From Cytospora piceicola (Eukaryota > Ascomycota > Sordariomycetes > Diaporthales > Cytosporaceae): a DNA stretch of 64,000 nt. The DNA is taken from positions 1,116,001 to 1,180,000 of the forward strand of contig JALQBC010000008.1 in NCBI GenBank assembly GCA_023375675.1. Reading direction: 5' to 3'. Below, one piece after another: positions 1 through 10,222 of this stretch. The position numbers and the translations under genes are program-made. The notes under the pieces are model-generated. The model was not told the origin of the DNA. It saw only the letters and a list, made by a program, of their open reading frames with translations, and did no database searches. Within the stretch, counting starts at the first letter, position 1; every line of letters begins with the position of its first letter.

Positions 1-226
1 GTTGCATCTTGTAGGGGTCGCCGGGCGGGGAGAAGTTCTCATCAACGGGGATCAGGACGGTGCCCTGTGTGTCTCGTGGTTGGGCATGACGACGGAGGCT
101 TGTGGTGGAGAAGGAGGAGGTCGCGGCTGCCGATCGTGATCGCGTCGCGGTGAATGAGATGGAGCTGGCTGGTCTCAGGCACAGCCGCTTCGCGGTGTGG
201 CCTGCTAATCGCTGCAGGGTGGCCAT
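1..226 (-). CDS. Mitochondrially targeted protein, N-terminal part only (gene runs off the left edge)
   Basis: Reading the minus strand from the ATG at 226-224 gives 75 open codons before the window ends. The start is MATLQRLAGHTAKRLCLRPA, followed by a stretch rich in Arg, Ser, Thr and Ala with no acidic residue for about the first 50 positions. That is the classic composition of a cleavable mitochondrial presequence. After it come TQGTVLIPVDENFSPPGDPY and the edge. I do not recognise the mature protein. The gene is divergent from the AC40 gene, with about 1.1 kb between start codons. The targeting call is inferred from composition. Confidence 0.6.
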   Translation of the reverse strand, partial: MATLQRLAGHTAKRLCLRPASSISFTATRSRSAAATSSFSTTSLRRHAQPRDTQGTVLIPVDENFSPPGDPYKMQ

Positions 227-1320
227 TATGAAGGAGATTTGGGTTTATTGTGATGATAGAGTAGAGTAGAGCAGAGTAGAGTGGAGAGATCCAAGGATGG
301 AGGGGGAATCTGGGGTAACTGGGTCCTCCCGCGATAGACCGTGTCGACCTATTTCCCCAGCTTCAATGGGTGTAAGTGAGTGTGGGTAGGTGGTGTGTAA
401 GTGGACTGTGGAGGCGCTGTGGTGGTTCTCCGTCATTAGAGTCGAGGCTTACTACCGATTAGGCTTAGCGCCCGTCGGGGACGAAGTTTGGCCGGCTAAG
501 CTTGATTTCACGGCATTTCATTGGACAATTATCAGCAGTCCACTGTACTAGAATACCGTGTATTCCGTACAGTACCTCCTCACTGTAGCAACTCCTAGGA
601 TCTTCCAAGCTTAACTCTGGACCTTGCTCAAAACACAGACCCAGAGGCCAAAGGAGGAGGAGATTGTAAGGGCAAGTACGACTGAAAGGTACCTAGGTAG
701 ACATGGAGTCAACGATGCAGCTGCTGGCAAGGGCTTAGAACGACAAGAAGGATATTCACTTCAGCATGTTTGTTGAGTTGATGACACTAAGGACTGGAAT
801 TAGGGGAATTATTTGGAGTAGACGGTTCTCCCTAGGTGCATACCTTGGAATACGGTATCCCTAGGTACCTAGGTAGAATGGAACCTATAGCAGATGTCTG
901 CACAGCATGGTTGGTAAAGGCCATTATCTACCTGTGTGACAAATCCCATAGTGGCATCGAAGAGAGTCCTTTCAGGCACGATAGTAGAGACTTTGATTAG
1001 GTTTCCTGTTGTGCCTGGGTGTGCCTGGTGGTGCATCTACATTGTGTGTAAGCGAGTAGCACACCCACTCTGTAAATATTAGCGTGCATATATGCTGTGG
1101 CAGGCATGGGTACCCCTCTGTAGCCCTCCACCTCACAGCCCACTCTACTCCGAAACACCCGCGTGCTGTTGCTTGGAGCAACCCCGAATCTGCAAGTGGG
1201 GCACTCGACCTCGACTAAAGAGCTTATCGACTTATCAATCTTATCCTCACAAAATTTCCAGTTCTGCGCCTTGAAGCACCTTTCGATCTTCCACCCCAAA
1301 CAACACATTGCGCTGCAAAG
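227..1320. promoter_or_regulatory. Divergent promoter region between the mitochondrial protein and AC40 genes
   Basis: No coding sequence is supported here. The interval holds the 5' regions of two diverging genes and two exact copies of the palindrome TACCTAGGTA (690-699 and 866-875), plus the related CCTAGGTG near 829. A short run of GTAGA/GCAGA repeats lies at about 257-285, just upstream of the left gene. Confidence 0.5.
690..875. promoter_or_regulatory. Two copies of the palindrome TACCTAGGTA
   Basis: Exact TACCTAGGTA occurs at 690-699 and 866-875; the second is preceded by an overlapping CCTAGGTA (860-867). The word is its own reverse complement, as expected for a site bound by a dimer. 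Function is unknown; see the findings for all copies. Confidence 0.5.
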
Positions 1321-2522
1321 ATGGCACCCATAGTAGTACCATCTCCAGAGGAGCTTGACCGCAGGAAAGTGAGTACATACTCTCCCACACCTGCATTGTC
1401 TAATAACAATGGCCATTGACTGACCTTCTCTCCCCTCCATCGCAGATCGTCGGCATCAACGCAGAAACAGTCACAAACACCACCTCGACCGACTTCCCCG
1501 GCCACTACCCCGGCGAGGACCACTCCTGGGATATCGAGGCCTTCAAGGACCAGTTCCGGGTCGTCTTCCACGAGAACGGCCAGCATGACGCCTCCTTCAG
1601 CCTCATCGGGCTCGACGCCTCCATCGCGAACGCCTTCCGCCGCATCCTGATCGCCGAGATCCCCACCCTGGCCATCGAGGACGTCTGGGTCAACAACAAC
1701 ACCAGCGTGATCCAGGACGAGGTCCTGTGCCACAGGCTGGGCCTGATCCCCTTCAAGGGCGGCAAGTACGGGCTGCACGAGTTCATGAAGTGGTACAAGA
1801 AGCCGGGCGCCGACCAGGACCCCTTCGAGAACAGCATGGACTTCAACACGGTCAAGCTGGAGCTCAACGTCGAGTGCACCCGGAGGGCCGACGCCGCCCC
1901 CGGCGAGAAGGACACCAGGAAGCTCTTCGACCACGGCGCCGTCTACGCCTCCGACATGGTCTTCCAGCCCGTCGGCCAGCAGGTCGAGATCTTCGCCGGC
2001 GAGCAGACCATCGCCCCCGTCCACCCGGACATCCTCATCGCCAAGCTGCGCCCGGGCCAGGCCATCCACCTCATGGCCCACATGCACAAGGGCATCGGCG
2101 CCGACCACGCCAAGTTCTCGCCCGTCGCCACCGCCTCGTACCGCCTGCTGCCGCTCATCACCATCACGAAGCCCATCATCGGCGCCGACGCCGAGAAGTT
2201 CCAGCAGTGCTTCCCCGAGGGCGTCATCGGCCTCGAGAACATCACGAAGCAGGATTCCAAGGACGACAAGGAGTACAAGGGTCACGAGGGCGAGATGAAG
2301 GCTGTGGTCAAGGACGCCATGAAGGACACAGTCAGCAGGGAGTGCTTGCGGCATCCTGAGTTCGTGGACAAGGTGAAGCTGGGACGCCAGAGGGACCACT
2401 TCATCTTCCAGATCGAGTCTACGGGCCAGTGGGACTCGGACGAGCTGTTCCTCGAGTCCATCAAGACCCTCAAGGCCAAGTGCCAGCGGTTCGAGAAGCA
2501 GGTGACGTACATGGTGAGGTAG
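1321..2522 (+). CDS. RPC40: DNA-directed RNA polymerases I and III subunit AC40 (RPAC1)
   Basis: Shared assembly subunit of RNA polymerases I and III, acting in nucleus and nucleolus as the counterpart of Rpb3, paired with AC19. Two exons, 1321-1368 and 1446-2522, are joined across a 77-base intron (GTGAGT...CGCAG) to give 374 residues; yeast AC40 has 335. The protein starts MAPIVVPSPEELDRRK. The alpha-like dimerisation motif is clear: FSLIGLDASIANAFRRILIA, then IPTLAIEDVWVNNNTSVIQD and LCHRLGLIPF. An insertion domain follows, and the second half of the dimerisation fold, with FIFQIESTGQW, lies near the C-terminus. The third positions are strongly GC-biased, as in a highly expressed gene. It diverges from the left-edge gene and converges on UBA3. 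Confidence 0.95.
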
Positions 2523-2926
2523 TGTGGCAGGCCCAGCCTGTCTTCTGCCTTCTCCTTATAGTGTCAAGCATTTTGGGCGGGCGTCAGGAGTATGAAAAAG
2601 GAATTAGGTCAGGGGACCGGTAGATACACTGAAATTCGATGTAATCATTCTTGATTCTATTGCAGGACTCCTAAACAGAGAGCCCCCGATCCCTGTTTCG
2701 TCATTTTGCATTGCAATATTCCCCATTACGCCGACGCGACATGCTCGAAGAAAATGCTTCAGACGGACCAGGGCTTCACCCCTGTCTCTGCCCTATCGTG
2801 CTCCTCAATCTGATCATCCTCTTCGGTGATCCTCAGTCTCTTTCCCAGTCCGTACCCAGCCTCGTCAGCAAGCAGAGCTTCCGTGCTTGGCGACCTTTCC
2901 CGCTTAAGTGCAGGCTGCGCCGCCCT
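2523..2926. other. Convergent 3' spacer between AC40 and UBA3
   Basis: This is 404 bases between two stop codons, presumably both 3' UTRs. The AT-rich part after 2580 suits AC40 termination. I see no further gene or repeat. Confidence 0.5.
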
Positions 2927-4472
2927 CTAGGCCGCGGCCTTGAATCGGAGGATGAAACCGAAGGTCGCCACAAACGCAGGGTCCGTTATAGAGATCTCCC
3001 AGCCGTCCTCCAGTCCCAACTCTGTTAGGGTCTTCTCCAGGTTCGGTCTCGTCTGCTCTTCCAGACCGGGCGGGAACTGCATGTAGAGACTCTTGCCTTC
3101 CGCACGGATGGAGGGCTTCTTTAACTGTGCCTCTGGCCGCACGGCCAGGTGGTCGACCAGCTCCTGTAGCGTCCACCTCGGATCCACCTCCAGCGGCCGC
3201 GCCAGCGTCCCGCAGACTGGGCAATCGTCCTTCTTCTCATGCTTGAAGGTATATGTGTAGATGCTGTCGTTGCCCGAGTACATCATGTAGTTCTCCTCCA
3301 TGCCCAATGAAGGCGCGCAGCCGCTTGCAATCTTCAAGGCTTCGTTGCAGCAGCTTGCGGCGATGATGGCGTTGGTGGATGCGATGGCGGGGATGATATT
3401 CTTGACGACACCTTGTGTAAGGGAATAGGTGACACCTGGAATGTTAAACTCTTGGGCGCGAGTGAGCGCTTTCTGGTAAAGCCAGGTGATGTGCTCCGGA
3501 TCGTCCTTGTCGAGCTGCGGGAAGGGCTTTTCCTGGTCCCATGCGATAACGTGTGCCCATTCGATGCAGTGCTCTGGCTGCCGAGGTATCGTGGCGAGGG
3601 TGCACAAAGGTACGGCTGCACGGGGTGCAAACATGTCGAGTTGACATTCTATGCAGGATGTCATGGTGGGGAGAATCACTCTGGACTGCCCCTTGAAGCC
3701 TGAGAACAGGGTCAGCACTGTCTCGAAGCCACCATTGCGTCGGGTATTCCTCACCCTCCGTGCCACCATCAATAAGCGGCTTCAGAGAATCCATGTTGTC
3801 CTCGTCCACCATATTGATCAGCGTCGCATTGATCCAACGCCGCGCTTCTATGCTGTCCAAGCCACAAACCACGATTGTAAACTGCATGTAGAACGACTCG
3901 TCAAAGTCCTGAATCCGGTTGTTGTGTGGTGTGATCTTGACTCCCTTGACTCTCCTCTCGACGAACCTAGCTGCAACTTCGGCCTTGGACTGTCCCACGT
4001 CGTCTTTTCGGAACAGAAACTGTCGATTTAAGTTGGATATGTCGATGGTGTCTAGGGCAAGCATGTTAGTCCCAGTTCCTTCCGAGGGAGGGAGGCTCAT
4101 TCGTACCCATGTCGATAACGTGTATGTCCTTGAATCCTGAAAGCGCCAGATCCTTCAAGATCTCGCATCCAAGACCACCCGCGCCGCTGAGGTGCTTGTG
4201 AGAAGGGGCTCGACTGTATCTCGCATAGGAGAAGACCTACATAACCCTAAGGGCTTATTAGTGGAGGTCCAATCAACCAAGTGGAATAACTTACAGTATT
4301 TTCATGCTATCCATGTTCTGGATCACCGAGGCGCCATCGTAATCCTCCCCAGAGAATGGGCCTGGTGTCATACGGATCTTGTCCAGATCGCGCCTGGGAA
4401 GCTCTTCGTTAGCTCGTAGCGGTGACTGTCACGCTGCCTGGGGGAAGCTTACCATCTCGAAGTCGCCGCCAT
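2927..4472 (-). CDS. UBA3: NEDD8-activating enzyme E1 catalytic subunit UBA3
   Basis: Catalytic half of the NEDD8 E1 (partner Ula1/APPBP1). It adenylates NEDD8 and passes it through a thioester to Ubc12 for cullin modification. Six exons on the minus strand: 4472-4453, 4393-4295, 4246-4241, 4186-4107, 4051-3755 and 3699-2927, total 1275 bases, 424 residues (fission yeast and human are about 440-460). The ATP site is LVIGAGGLGC (residues 40-49), followed by [28 protein letters not shown] and LIDGGTEG are family signatures. The zinc cysteines are CIEC (183-186) and a later CPVC. The catalytic Cys is about residue 200, in PLCTLAT. The C-terminal part fits the E2-binding ubiquitin-like fold. Introns are 48-59 bases. 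Exon 3 is only 6 bases long. The start (MAATSRW) was chosen because it reads in frame through intron 1, whose branch point is CTAAC. It is head-to-head with TEL2. Confidence 0.93.
4241..4246 (-). other. UBA3: Six-base microexon of UBA3 (GGTTAT on the coding strand)
   Basis: The minus strand reads ...CTTAG, then GGTTAT, then GTAGGT.... The upstream intron (4294-4247, 48 bases) starts GTAAGT and has a CTAAT branch site. The downstream intron (4240-4187, 54 bases) ends CTCAG. Including the six bases turns the join into K-I-L-V-I-G-A-G-G, the universal E1 nucleotide-binding strand. Skipping them keeps the frame but deletes V41 and I42. Confidence 0.8.
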
Positions 4473-4920
4473 ATTCCCAAGCCTTGACCCCCCTTGGAGT
4501 TCTCGAAGGAATGGTAGTGGGTAAATGTAAAGTTAAGTTAAGCGAGGTTCAAGTGAAGAGAAGGAGGTGAGAGGTGCCTCGTTTAGGCTGTAGTGACGCT
4601 GGAGGGGATCCCTGCCATCTGGAAGCTTTTATCGATAAGCCCTACAGCAGGGGTTTCTGTTTTAAACGCTCTATGTTTCTTACGCTTCAACCCTGTGCAC
4701 TTTATACTCATCAACAACACCTACACTTCTTACAAATGAATTGAGAGTGACAAAAGATCGTATGGCTATATGAATCGACACATGAGGCCTTCCTTGATTC
4801 TCTAAGAAGGCGAAACAGGGCAGAACAATAGCATCCGGGTTGGTGTGTTGCTTCCGGTTCAGCCTACCCATTCTTCACACAACAGGTTCTTGGTGGTGAG
4901 CCCGCGTACCACCGTCCAAG
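4473..4920. promoter_or_regulatory. Shared divergent promoter of UBA3 and TEL2
   Basis: This is 448 bases between two start codons facing away from each other. It is mildly AT-rich in the middle (4620-4760). No TATA box or named operator is evident. The short distance implies shared regulatory sequence. Confidence 0.5.
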
Positions 4921-7900
4921 ATGGAGGAGCTCTTGAGTCCTGTCAGCAGGACATATCTGAAACCTGAAGACACTGGGAATGCACTTCTGCAGGGAAGCAA
5001 GACAACCAGTCAATATGCAACACCTCCAATCAATTCCAACCTGTCATCTCTTGACGATGTCATTGATGTGTTGAAAAACGAGCCCGACTATGACGCCTTG
5101 ATATCAGCACTGAGGTATCTCCAAAAGGCTGGAGGAGGAGGCGCACACTTCAGAAGTGGTGCTGTGGGGCCCCAGACTGCCAGAGTTATCCAGATTCTAG
5201 TAACAGAGATCGTGCCAAATTATTGGACCTTGATGAAGGAGTCATCGACGGGAGACGAGGCATCAGATGTCGCTCTTTTACTAGAGTCTCTTCGCAGTCT
5301 TGCGGGACTGAACGCATTATTGCTACGCTTACGGACCCTCACACAGGAGCAGAAATCAGAGACAACAGAGGTCAAACGGTCGGACGTTGTGCTGAATCTG
5401 AACATACTCCTTGAGATTCTATGCGAACTACTTGACGGCGATGACCACGTTTCCCAGCTATGGATATCCACATCTATGGACTCCGACTCTATGAAGAGAA
5501 GGATATTGTCGAGGGATTTTGTCAATGTCATCGGGGGCGGACGCATCATCTCGCTATCTGCTGAGGCAGATGCCCTTGTACCCCAAGAGGCAAAGGGCAA
5601 GATCATTTGGATCGCAGATGGTGTTGAGTATTCCAAGTGGCTTGCACGAAACCTCGTTTCATGGTCCAAACGAGCAGATAGTCCAGAGGACATGAAGCTG
5701 GCAGCAGATTTGTTGTCGAAGGCCATGCACCTGGGATACTCTGGTAGGGCCAGTCCCCCTTTTTGTACCTGACCAAGCTAATTCGCAGTAGATTCTGTAA
5801 TCCAAAGTCTTCTCCAAGCTCTTACCAATGAGGCACCGGTAGAGCAGCGTGTGCATGGCCTATTCGACAACCTCGCTCACTCAGAACAGCGCAATGTATT
5901 GTTCAGCTTGTTGAAGACTATCGCCGAACTGCATCTCAACAAATTGGAAGGCAGTGATACAGCCAATGACAAAACGATCATTTCAGCCGCTGCTGGTGTC
6001 ATCAATGGTCTTGTTTCCAATGATGCGAAGTACATGTCCCACCTGGTTACTTGGCTCACAAACGCTACGGGAGCCGGCGTTGGTGATGCCATTGGAATAC
6101 GGCGCACAGTCTTGGCTGTCCTTGCTTCAGACAGGGACAGTATTACAACCGTCTTCGAGAAGAGTTTGAACCAGTTCGGGGATTTCTTGTATATAAAACA
6201 CACCCCGATGCTGCAACAAGAGGGTATGTAGAGCCCCCTGCCTCGTTAATATCAACATGCTAACATGTCTATCAGTGCATGCACAGGTGCTCTTGTTGAG
6301 TGCTGGTTACGTCCAGAGACTGGCATCTTTCAAACTGTCTCTAATAGTAAGATCAGGGTCTTTCATGAATATGGTGTCGAAGAGATTAGAAGCGTCTCAA
6401 ACCCGAGCACGATTATTGGGTATGATCGTTGGTGAAGCGCTTTCTCAATTGGCGCATAAGGACGATAAGAAGCTCAATTTCAACATGGAGGAGACAAGTT
6501 CAGAGGAAGCTACCTGGTACAAGAGCTTGGTTGAAGTGGCAGATATCGTCGGTCCAGTTGACCCATTAGCATCCAGCCTTAAGCCAGCTCAGAGCAGCCA
6601 GCCAAAAGCGGCAAAGCCACCGCAGAAACGGAAGCCAGCTCCCAAACCCGCCCCATCTGTCAGCAAAGCAAAGGCGATTATCGAGGAGGTTGACTCGGAC
6701 GAGGAGGACGACGACATAATACCACTTACAAAGCCAGACGAAGACGACGAGGACTCTGATGACGACCCAGAGACTGTTCGACGAGACAAGCCAAAAGCGC
6801 CTGTTTATATTAGAAACCTCGTCACATACTTCCGCGACACCGAGAATTACGACCGTCAAAACCTAGCCCTAGCAACGGCGCCAACTCTGATTAGGCGGAA
6901 AGCAAACTTTGGAACAGAAGTCAAAGAACATGCTGAAGAACTTGCTTCGCTCCTGCTTGGCCTCCAAAACCAGTATGAAATCGAGAATTTCCATGACCTC
7001 AGACTCCAGGGCATGATCGCCGTCGTCGTGGCTCAACCACAGGTGATGGGGCAGTGGTTTGCGAAAACGTTCTTCAACGGCGACTACTCCATGGGACAGC
7101 GGGCTTCTGTGCTCACGGTACTGGGTCTCAGTGCCCGTGAGCTGGCCGGACATGCCACATCCGACTATGCATCAGCGGCCTCTTTCCCCTCCCAGACACT
7201 ACCTGACCGGATGAAGAAACTATACGTCGAAGATGCGACCTCGAGCAATCAGTTGCCATCGTCGGAATCACTCAAGGCATTGCCAAGCAATGCTTTGGAT
7301 ACGATCTCGAAGTCGTTGACCTCCGACTTCATGGCGCCCCTAGCAGCCAACGCGGCAGACTCGGCGGCGGGACCAGACGCCCTCAAGCTATCAACATTCA
7401 AGTCCCGTCTCGAGCAACAACGACAATCCACCTCTGGACAGGCAAAGTCCAAAGCCAAACCCCGCGTCCGCGCCATCCCCAACACCACGGCCCAACTCAT
7501 CGCCACCTCGTACTTCTTCCCGCTCACCGCCCGCTTCCAGTCCGCGATCCGCTCCACCGCGGGCCGCACCCGCGGCATCATCTTCCAGCCCTTCCTGCTG
7601 TCCCTCTACATCAAGACCCTCGCGCTGCTCCTCCACGCCGCGGGGCCCAGCACCCTGGCCCTGCCGGACATGACCGCCGAGCTGTGGGGCCTGCTGCTCG
7701 GGAGCAGCGTCCGGGCGCAGGCGGCCGGGGACCTCGGCGTCACCCACGCGGTGCTGTTCGCGCTGCTGACGATGCTGGAGGTGAACGAGGGCCGGATGAG
7801 GGACCTCTGCCAGAGCATGGCGAGGGAGGTGGTCGAGACGCAGGAGTGGGTGGCGCAGGTCTTTGGTGGGGTTAGGGGGGATGACGGGGGAGGGGAGGAG

Positions 7901-7996
7901 AATGACGTGAAGATGCTGGCTGCTGGTGTTTTGATTAGGATCAGGGAGGGTATGGAGAAGTATAGGGCGCTCCTGATGGGGGATATGATCGGATGA
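4921..7996 (+). CDS. TEL2: TEL2/TELO2 family protein, TTT complex subunit
   Basis: Tel2 with Tti1 and Tti2 helps Hsp90/R2TP mature the PIKK kinases (TOR, ATM, ATR, DNA-PK type, SMG1). Three exons, 4921-5743, 5789-6223 and 6276-7996, have introns of 45 and 52 bases and give 992 residues. The second intron has an excellent CTAAC branch site. The N-terminal half is alpha-helical solenoid sequence. An acidic linker (EEVDSDEEDDD, about residue 560) precedes the conserved Tel2 block: APVYIRNLVTYFRD, then FHDLRLQGMIAVV and DYSMGQRASVLTVLGLSARE (about residues 600-705). A second conserved block, TSYFFPLTARFQSAI, then TLALLLHAAGP, lies near the C-terminus. The start follows a clear in-frame ATG at the 3' edge of the shared promoter. 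GC rises sharply after about 7440, still in frame. Identity rests on remembered family motifs. Confidence 0.85.
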
Positions 7997-8342
7997 GCGC
8001 GCCGTACGGTGTGCGGTGCCATGTTCTACGTAGACTACATATTGTGCGTATGCCAATTCAAGTGGAAATAATCTCGACATCATGAGCCATTGATCACTGT
8101 CTAGAGACCCTCTGCCTCCTGCTAAGGCTATGAGTCCATGATTTGCCCCTGAAACGGTATGTCTATCTACCTGTCTACCTGCACCCGGGGCGTAGCTCCA
8201 GCCCCGGAAGCTCCCGGATGGCACTTACAAATCAACGGCAGGCAAATGGCGTATGTGAGCTCATTGGAAATCGCAATTCCATCATCTTTCTTTCCACTTC
8301 CAAAGTTCCCTTTCTAAATCGCTCTTTACGCAGGAAGTCAAG
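7997..8342. other. Spacer between TEL2 and COX17 (same strand)
   Basis: This is 346 bases holding the 3' end of TEL2 and the promoter and leader of COX17. The pyrimidine-rich run at 8280-8340 just before the COX17 start is typical of fungal leaders. Nothing else is recognisable. Confidence 0.4.
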
Positions 8343-8738
8343 ATGGGATCCCAAGCCTCTGCCAGTGAGTCCCACGCCTTTCCACCTCCCGCCCAATTCC
8401 TCCAACACCCAGTCCAGCCTCCAACTAAACATTTCCTCAGCAATCCCAGCCATGGCGCAGCCCGCAGCAGTGCCCTCGACCACCGAGGCCGCCGCATCCA
8501 AGCCCAAGGTGCGTTCCGATCCCCTCGGTTGAGCAACTACCACGCGCGCCGCCACCGGCCGGCTCAAGACCACTGCTGACCCGTGTTCTACGAGCAGCCG
8601 TGCTGTGTCTGCAAGGATGAGAAGGCGAAGCGCGACGAGTGCATGCTGTTCTCCAACGCCGCCGACCCGACCAAGGACTGCAAGTCGACCATCGACCAAT
8701 ACCGCAGCTGCATGAAGGGCTTCGGCTTCGAGGTATGA
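8343..8738 (+). CDS. COX17: Cytochrome c oxidase copper chaperone Cox17
   Basis: Small protein of the mitochondrial intermembrane space that hands Cu(I) to Sco1 and Cox11 for cytochrome oxidase assembly. Three exons, 8343-8364, 8441-8508 and 8598-8738, with introns of 76 and 89 bases, give 76 residues. The C-terminal part carries KPCCVCKDEKAKRDEC and then CKSTIDQYRSC. That provides the copper-binding Cys pair (C32, C33) and the twin CX9C pattern (C35/C45 and C58/C68) of Mia40 substrates. The first exon codes only MGSQASA; an in-frame ATG at 8451 (MAQPAAV) is an alternative start, which would make exon 1 part of the leader. The end, GFGFEV and TGA, is normal for the family. No presequence is expected, and none is seen. 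Confidence 0.9.
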
Positions 8739-9192
8739 TCGCGCCGATCGCTAGTACCGATGTACGGGATACGACACTCGCGGAGGATGTACGATATACA
8801 GCGGAAGTGGCTCATGCGGTGCCAAAACAAAAACTCTGTTGGGCCTGGGGTCACCGGGGCGCATTGGACATAGACGGGCAGCAAAAGGGCCAAGTTCACT
8901 CCACTCGGCAATAGAAGCAAGCCTGACGGCATACACTGCCTCTATTACTCTCAAATGTTGTATAATTTGAATTGTGTTTGGGCCGAGACCCACTACCAGG
9001 CGCCCTTGAAGAAGCAAATGATATCATGGCAAAATACATCTCGAAACGCACATCCCATCATATGGCCGATCACACCGTTAATCTTGTTTCTACTGGTAGT
9101 CCGGAACATAGCACACGACCGCCAAAGTGAGGTCCTCCGTTACTCCCTGTTCTGATTAGTCGCACACAGCATCTCATGGTATAGCAACCTCC
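8739..9192. other. Convergent 3' spacer after COX17
   Basis: This is 454 bases between convergent stop codons. The sequence is moderately AT-rich from 8940 to 9100 and looks like two facing 3' UTRs. No gene is supported. Confidence 0.4.
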
Positions 9193-9799
9193 TCAGGCAG
9201 CACCCGCCTTGACATTCTCGCCCTGGTGGCCAGTCCGGTCCTCCGCAGACATATCAAACGACTCCGCCTTCATCAGCCGATGCTTGTACGCGTCATCCAG
9301 AATCGTGGCAATGTCCTCGCCTGCGTCTTGAATCTCGGCGAGTTTTCCACCGATGGCCTGCAGGATGGCGTCCCTGGCCTCGATGGCTGGGAGGAGACGG
9401 TCCACATTCTGCTGGTGGATGTTTCCGCTGTGGTAGTAGTGTCAGCCGCCAGCCGGGCTCAGACGAGGGTAGTCAGCAAGGGGGCCCAGTGGTGGAGACT
9501 GACAGCTGCTGGTTGTGAGCCGTGACGCTCTGCTGGATGCGGGCGCGCAGGCTGTCGAGCTTCTTGTGCAGGTCTGCCTGTAGCTGGGCTCTCTTCTTGT
9601 CACGTTCCTTGCGGATCTAGGCAGAGGATCGGGGGCAAAATGTTAGGAACTCAGAGCGTCCTCTGGGCAAATACAATATTCAACGCGTTGTCTATACCTT
9701 GTCCAGCTCCTTCTTGGTCTCGACCACTTTGGTCACGTTGATCTCTTCCTCTCCTGAAGAGTCTCCGGTGTCCGCTGCAGCGTTTTTCTTAGGCGGCAT
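9193..9799 (-). CDS. Small charged coiled-coil protein, family not recognised
   Basis: Three exons on the minus strand (9799-9698, 9616-9504, 9427-9193) total 450 bases, 149 residues. The start MPPKKNAAADTGDSSGEEE is basic then acidic. Residues 22-70 are a heptad-rich helix (VTKVVETKKELDK, IRKERDKKRAQLQADLHKKL), and a second helical region follows (VDRLLPAIEARDAILQAIGG). There are no membrane segments or signal peptide. Intron 1 ends CCTAG; intron 2 uses a slightly unusual GTCAGT donor, supported by the frame, which reads through as HNQQLGNIHQQNV. It is head-to-head with PXR1, 423 bases apart. A kinetochore or chromatin-associated role is possible but there is no direct evidence for one. Confidence 0.7.
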
Positions 9800-10222
9800 G
9801 TTGAATGCTGTCAAGATTTTCCCAGATGTTTGGTGATTCTGGAGTAGTAGATACTTCTTTTCTCGGCAGAAGATTAACTGACCCTAAGCAGAGTTGAAGA
9901 AAGTCATAGGCCGGGTGAGTGAGGGCTCGAGTGGCAGGGGCAGTAAGTTTTGGTCGGGCCGAGCTCGGCAGAGTAGAAGTGCACACCAAAGCGGAAGGAG
10001 AGGCGCTAGTCATCGGTAAGGTACCTAGGTAGCCAGTAGCCAGTACGTACCTTTTTCGAGAAAGTGGGCCTCTCCAGTTCGTCCGCCAATTCTGCCCGCC
10101 AAAAATTTCGGACAAGGGACCGACCGTCTTTGAGTTGTTGCACTTTCTCAGTATCACAAGCAACTTCGAACATTCCCCCCCCCCTCGGTCCCTTCCACGA
10201 TCCCCCTCTCAACACAGCAAAG
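9800..10222. promoter_or_regulatory. Shared divergent promoter of the coiled-coil gene and PXR1
   Basis: This is 423 bases between divergent ATGs with one exact TACCTAGGTA at 10022-10031. A pyrimidine-rich leader with a run of C (about 10176-10185) precedes the PXR1 start. Confidence 0.5.
10022..10031. promoter_or_regulatory. Palindrome TACCTAGGTA
   Basis: An exact copy lies near the middle of a 423-base divergent promoter, about 190 bases from the PXR1 start. It is the same word as at 690 and 866. Confidence 0.5.

Noticed and set aside
1224..2399. A 391-codon open frame on the minus strand
   Set aside because: It is the antisense shadow of the AC40 gene, kept open by strong GC bias at third positions; the plus frame has clear family motifs.
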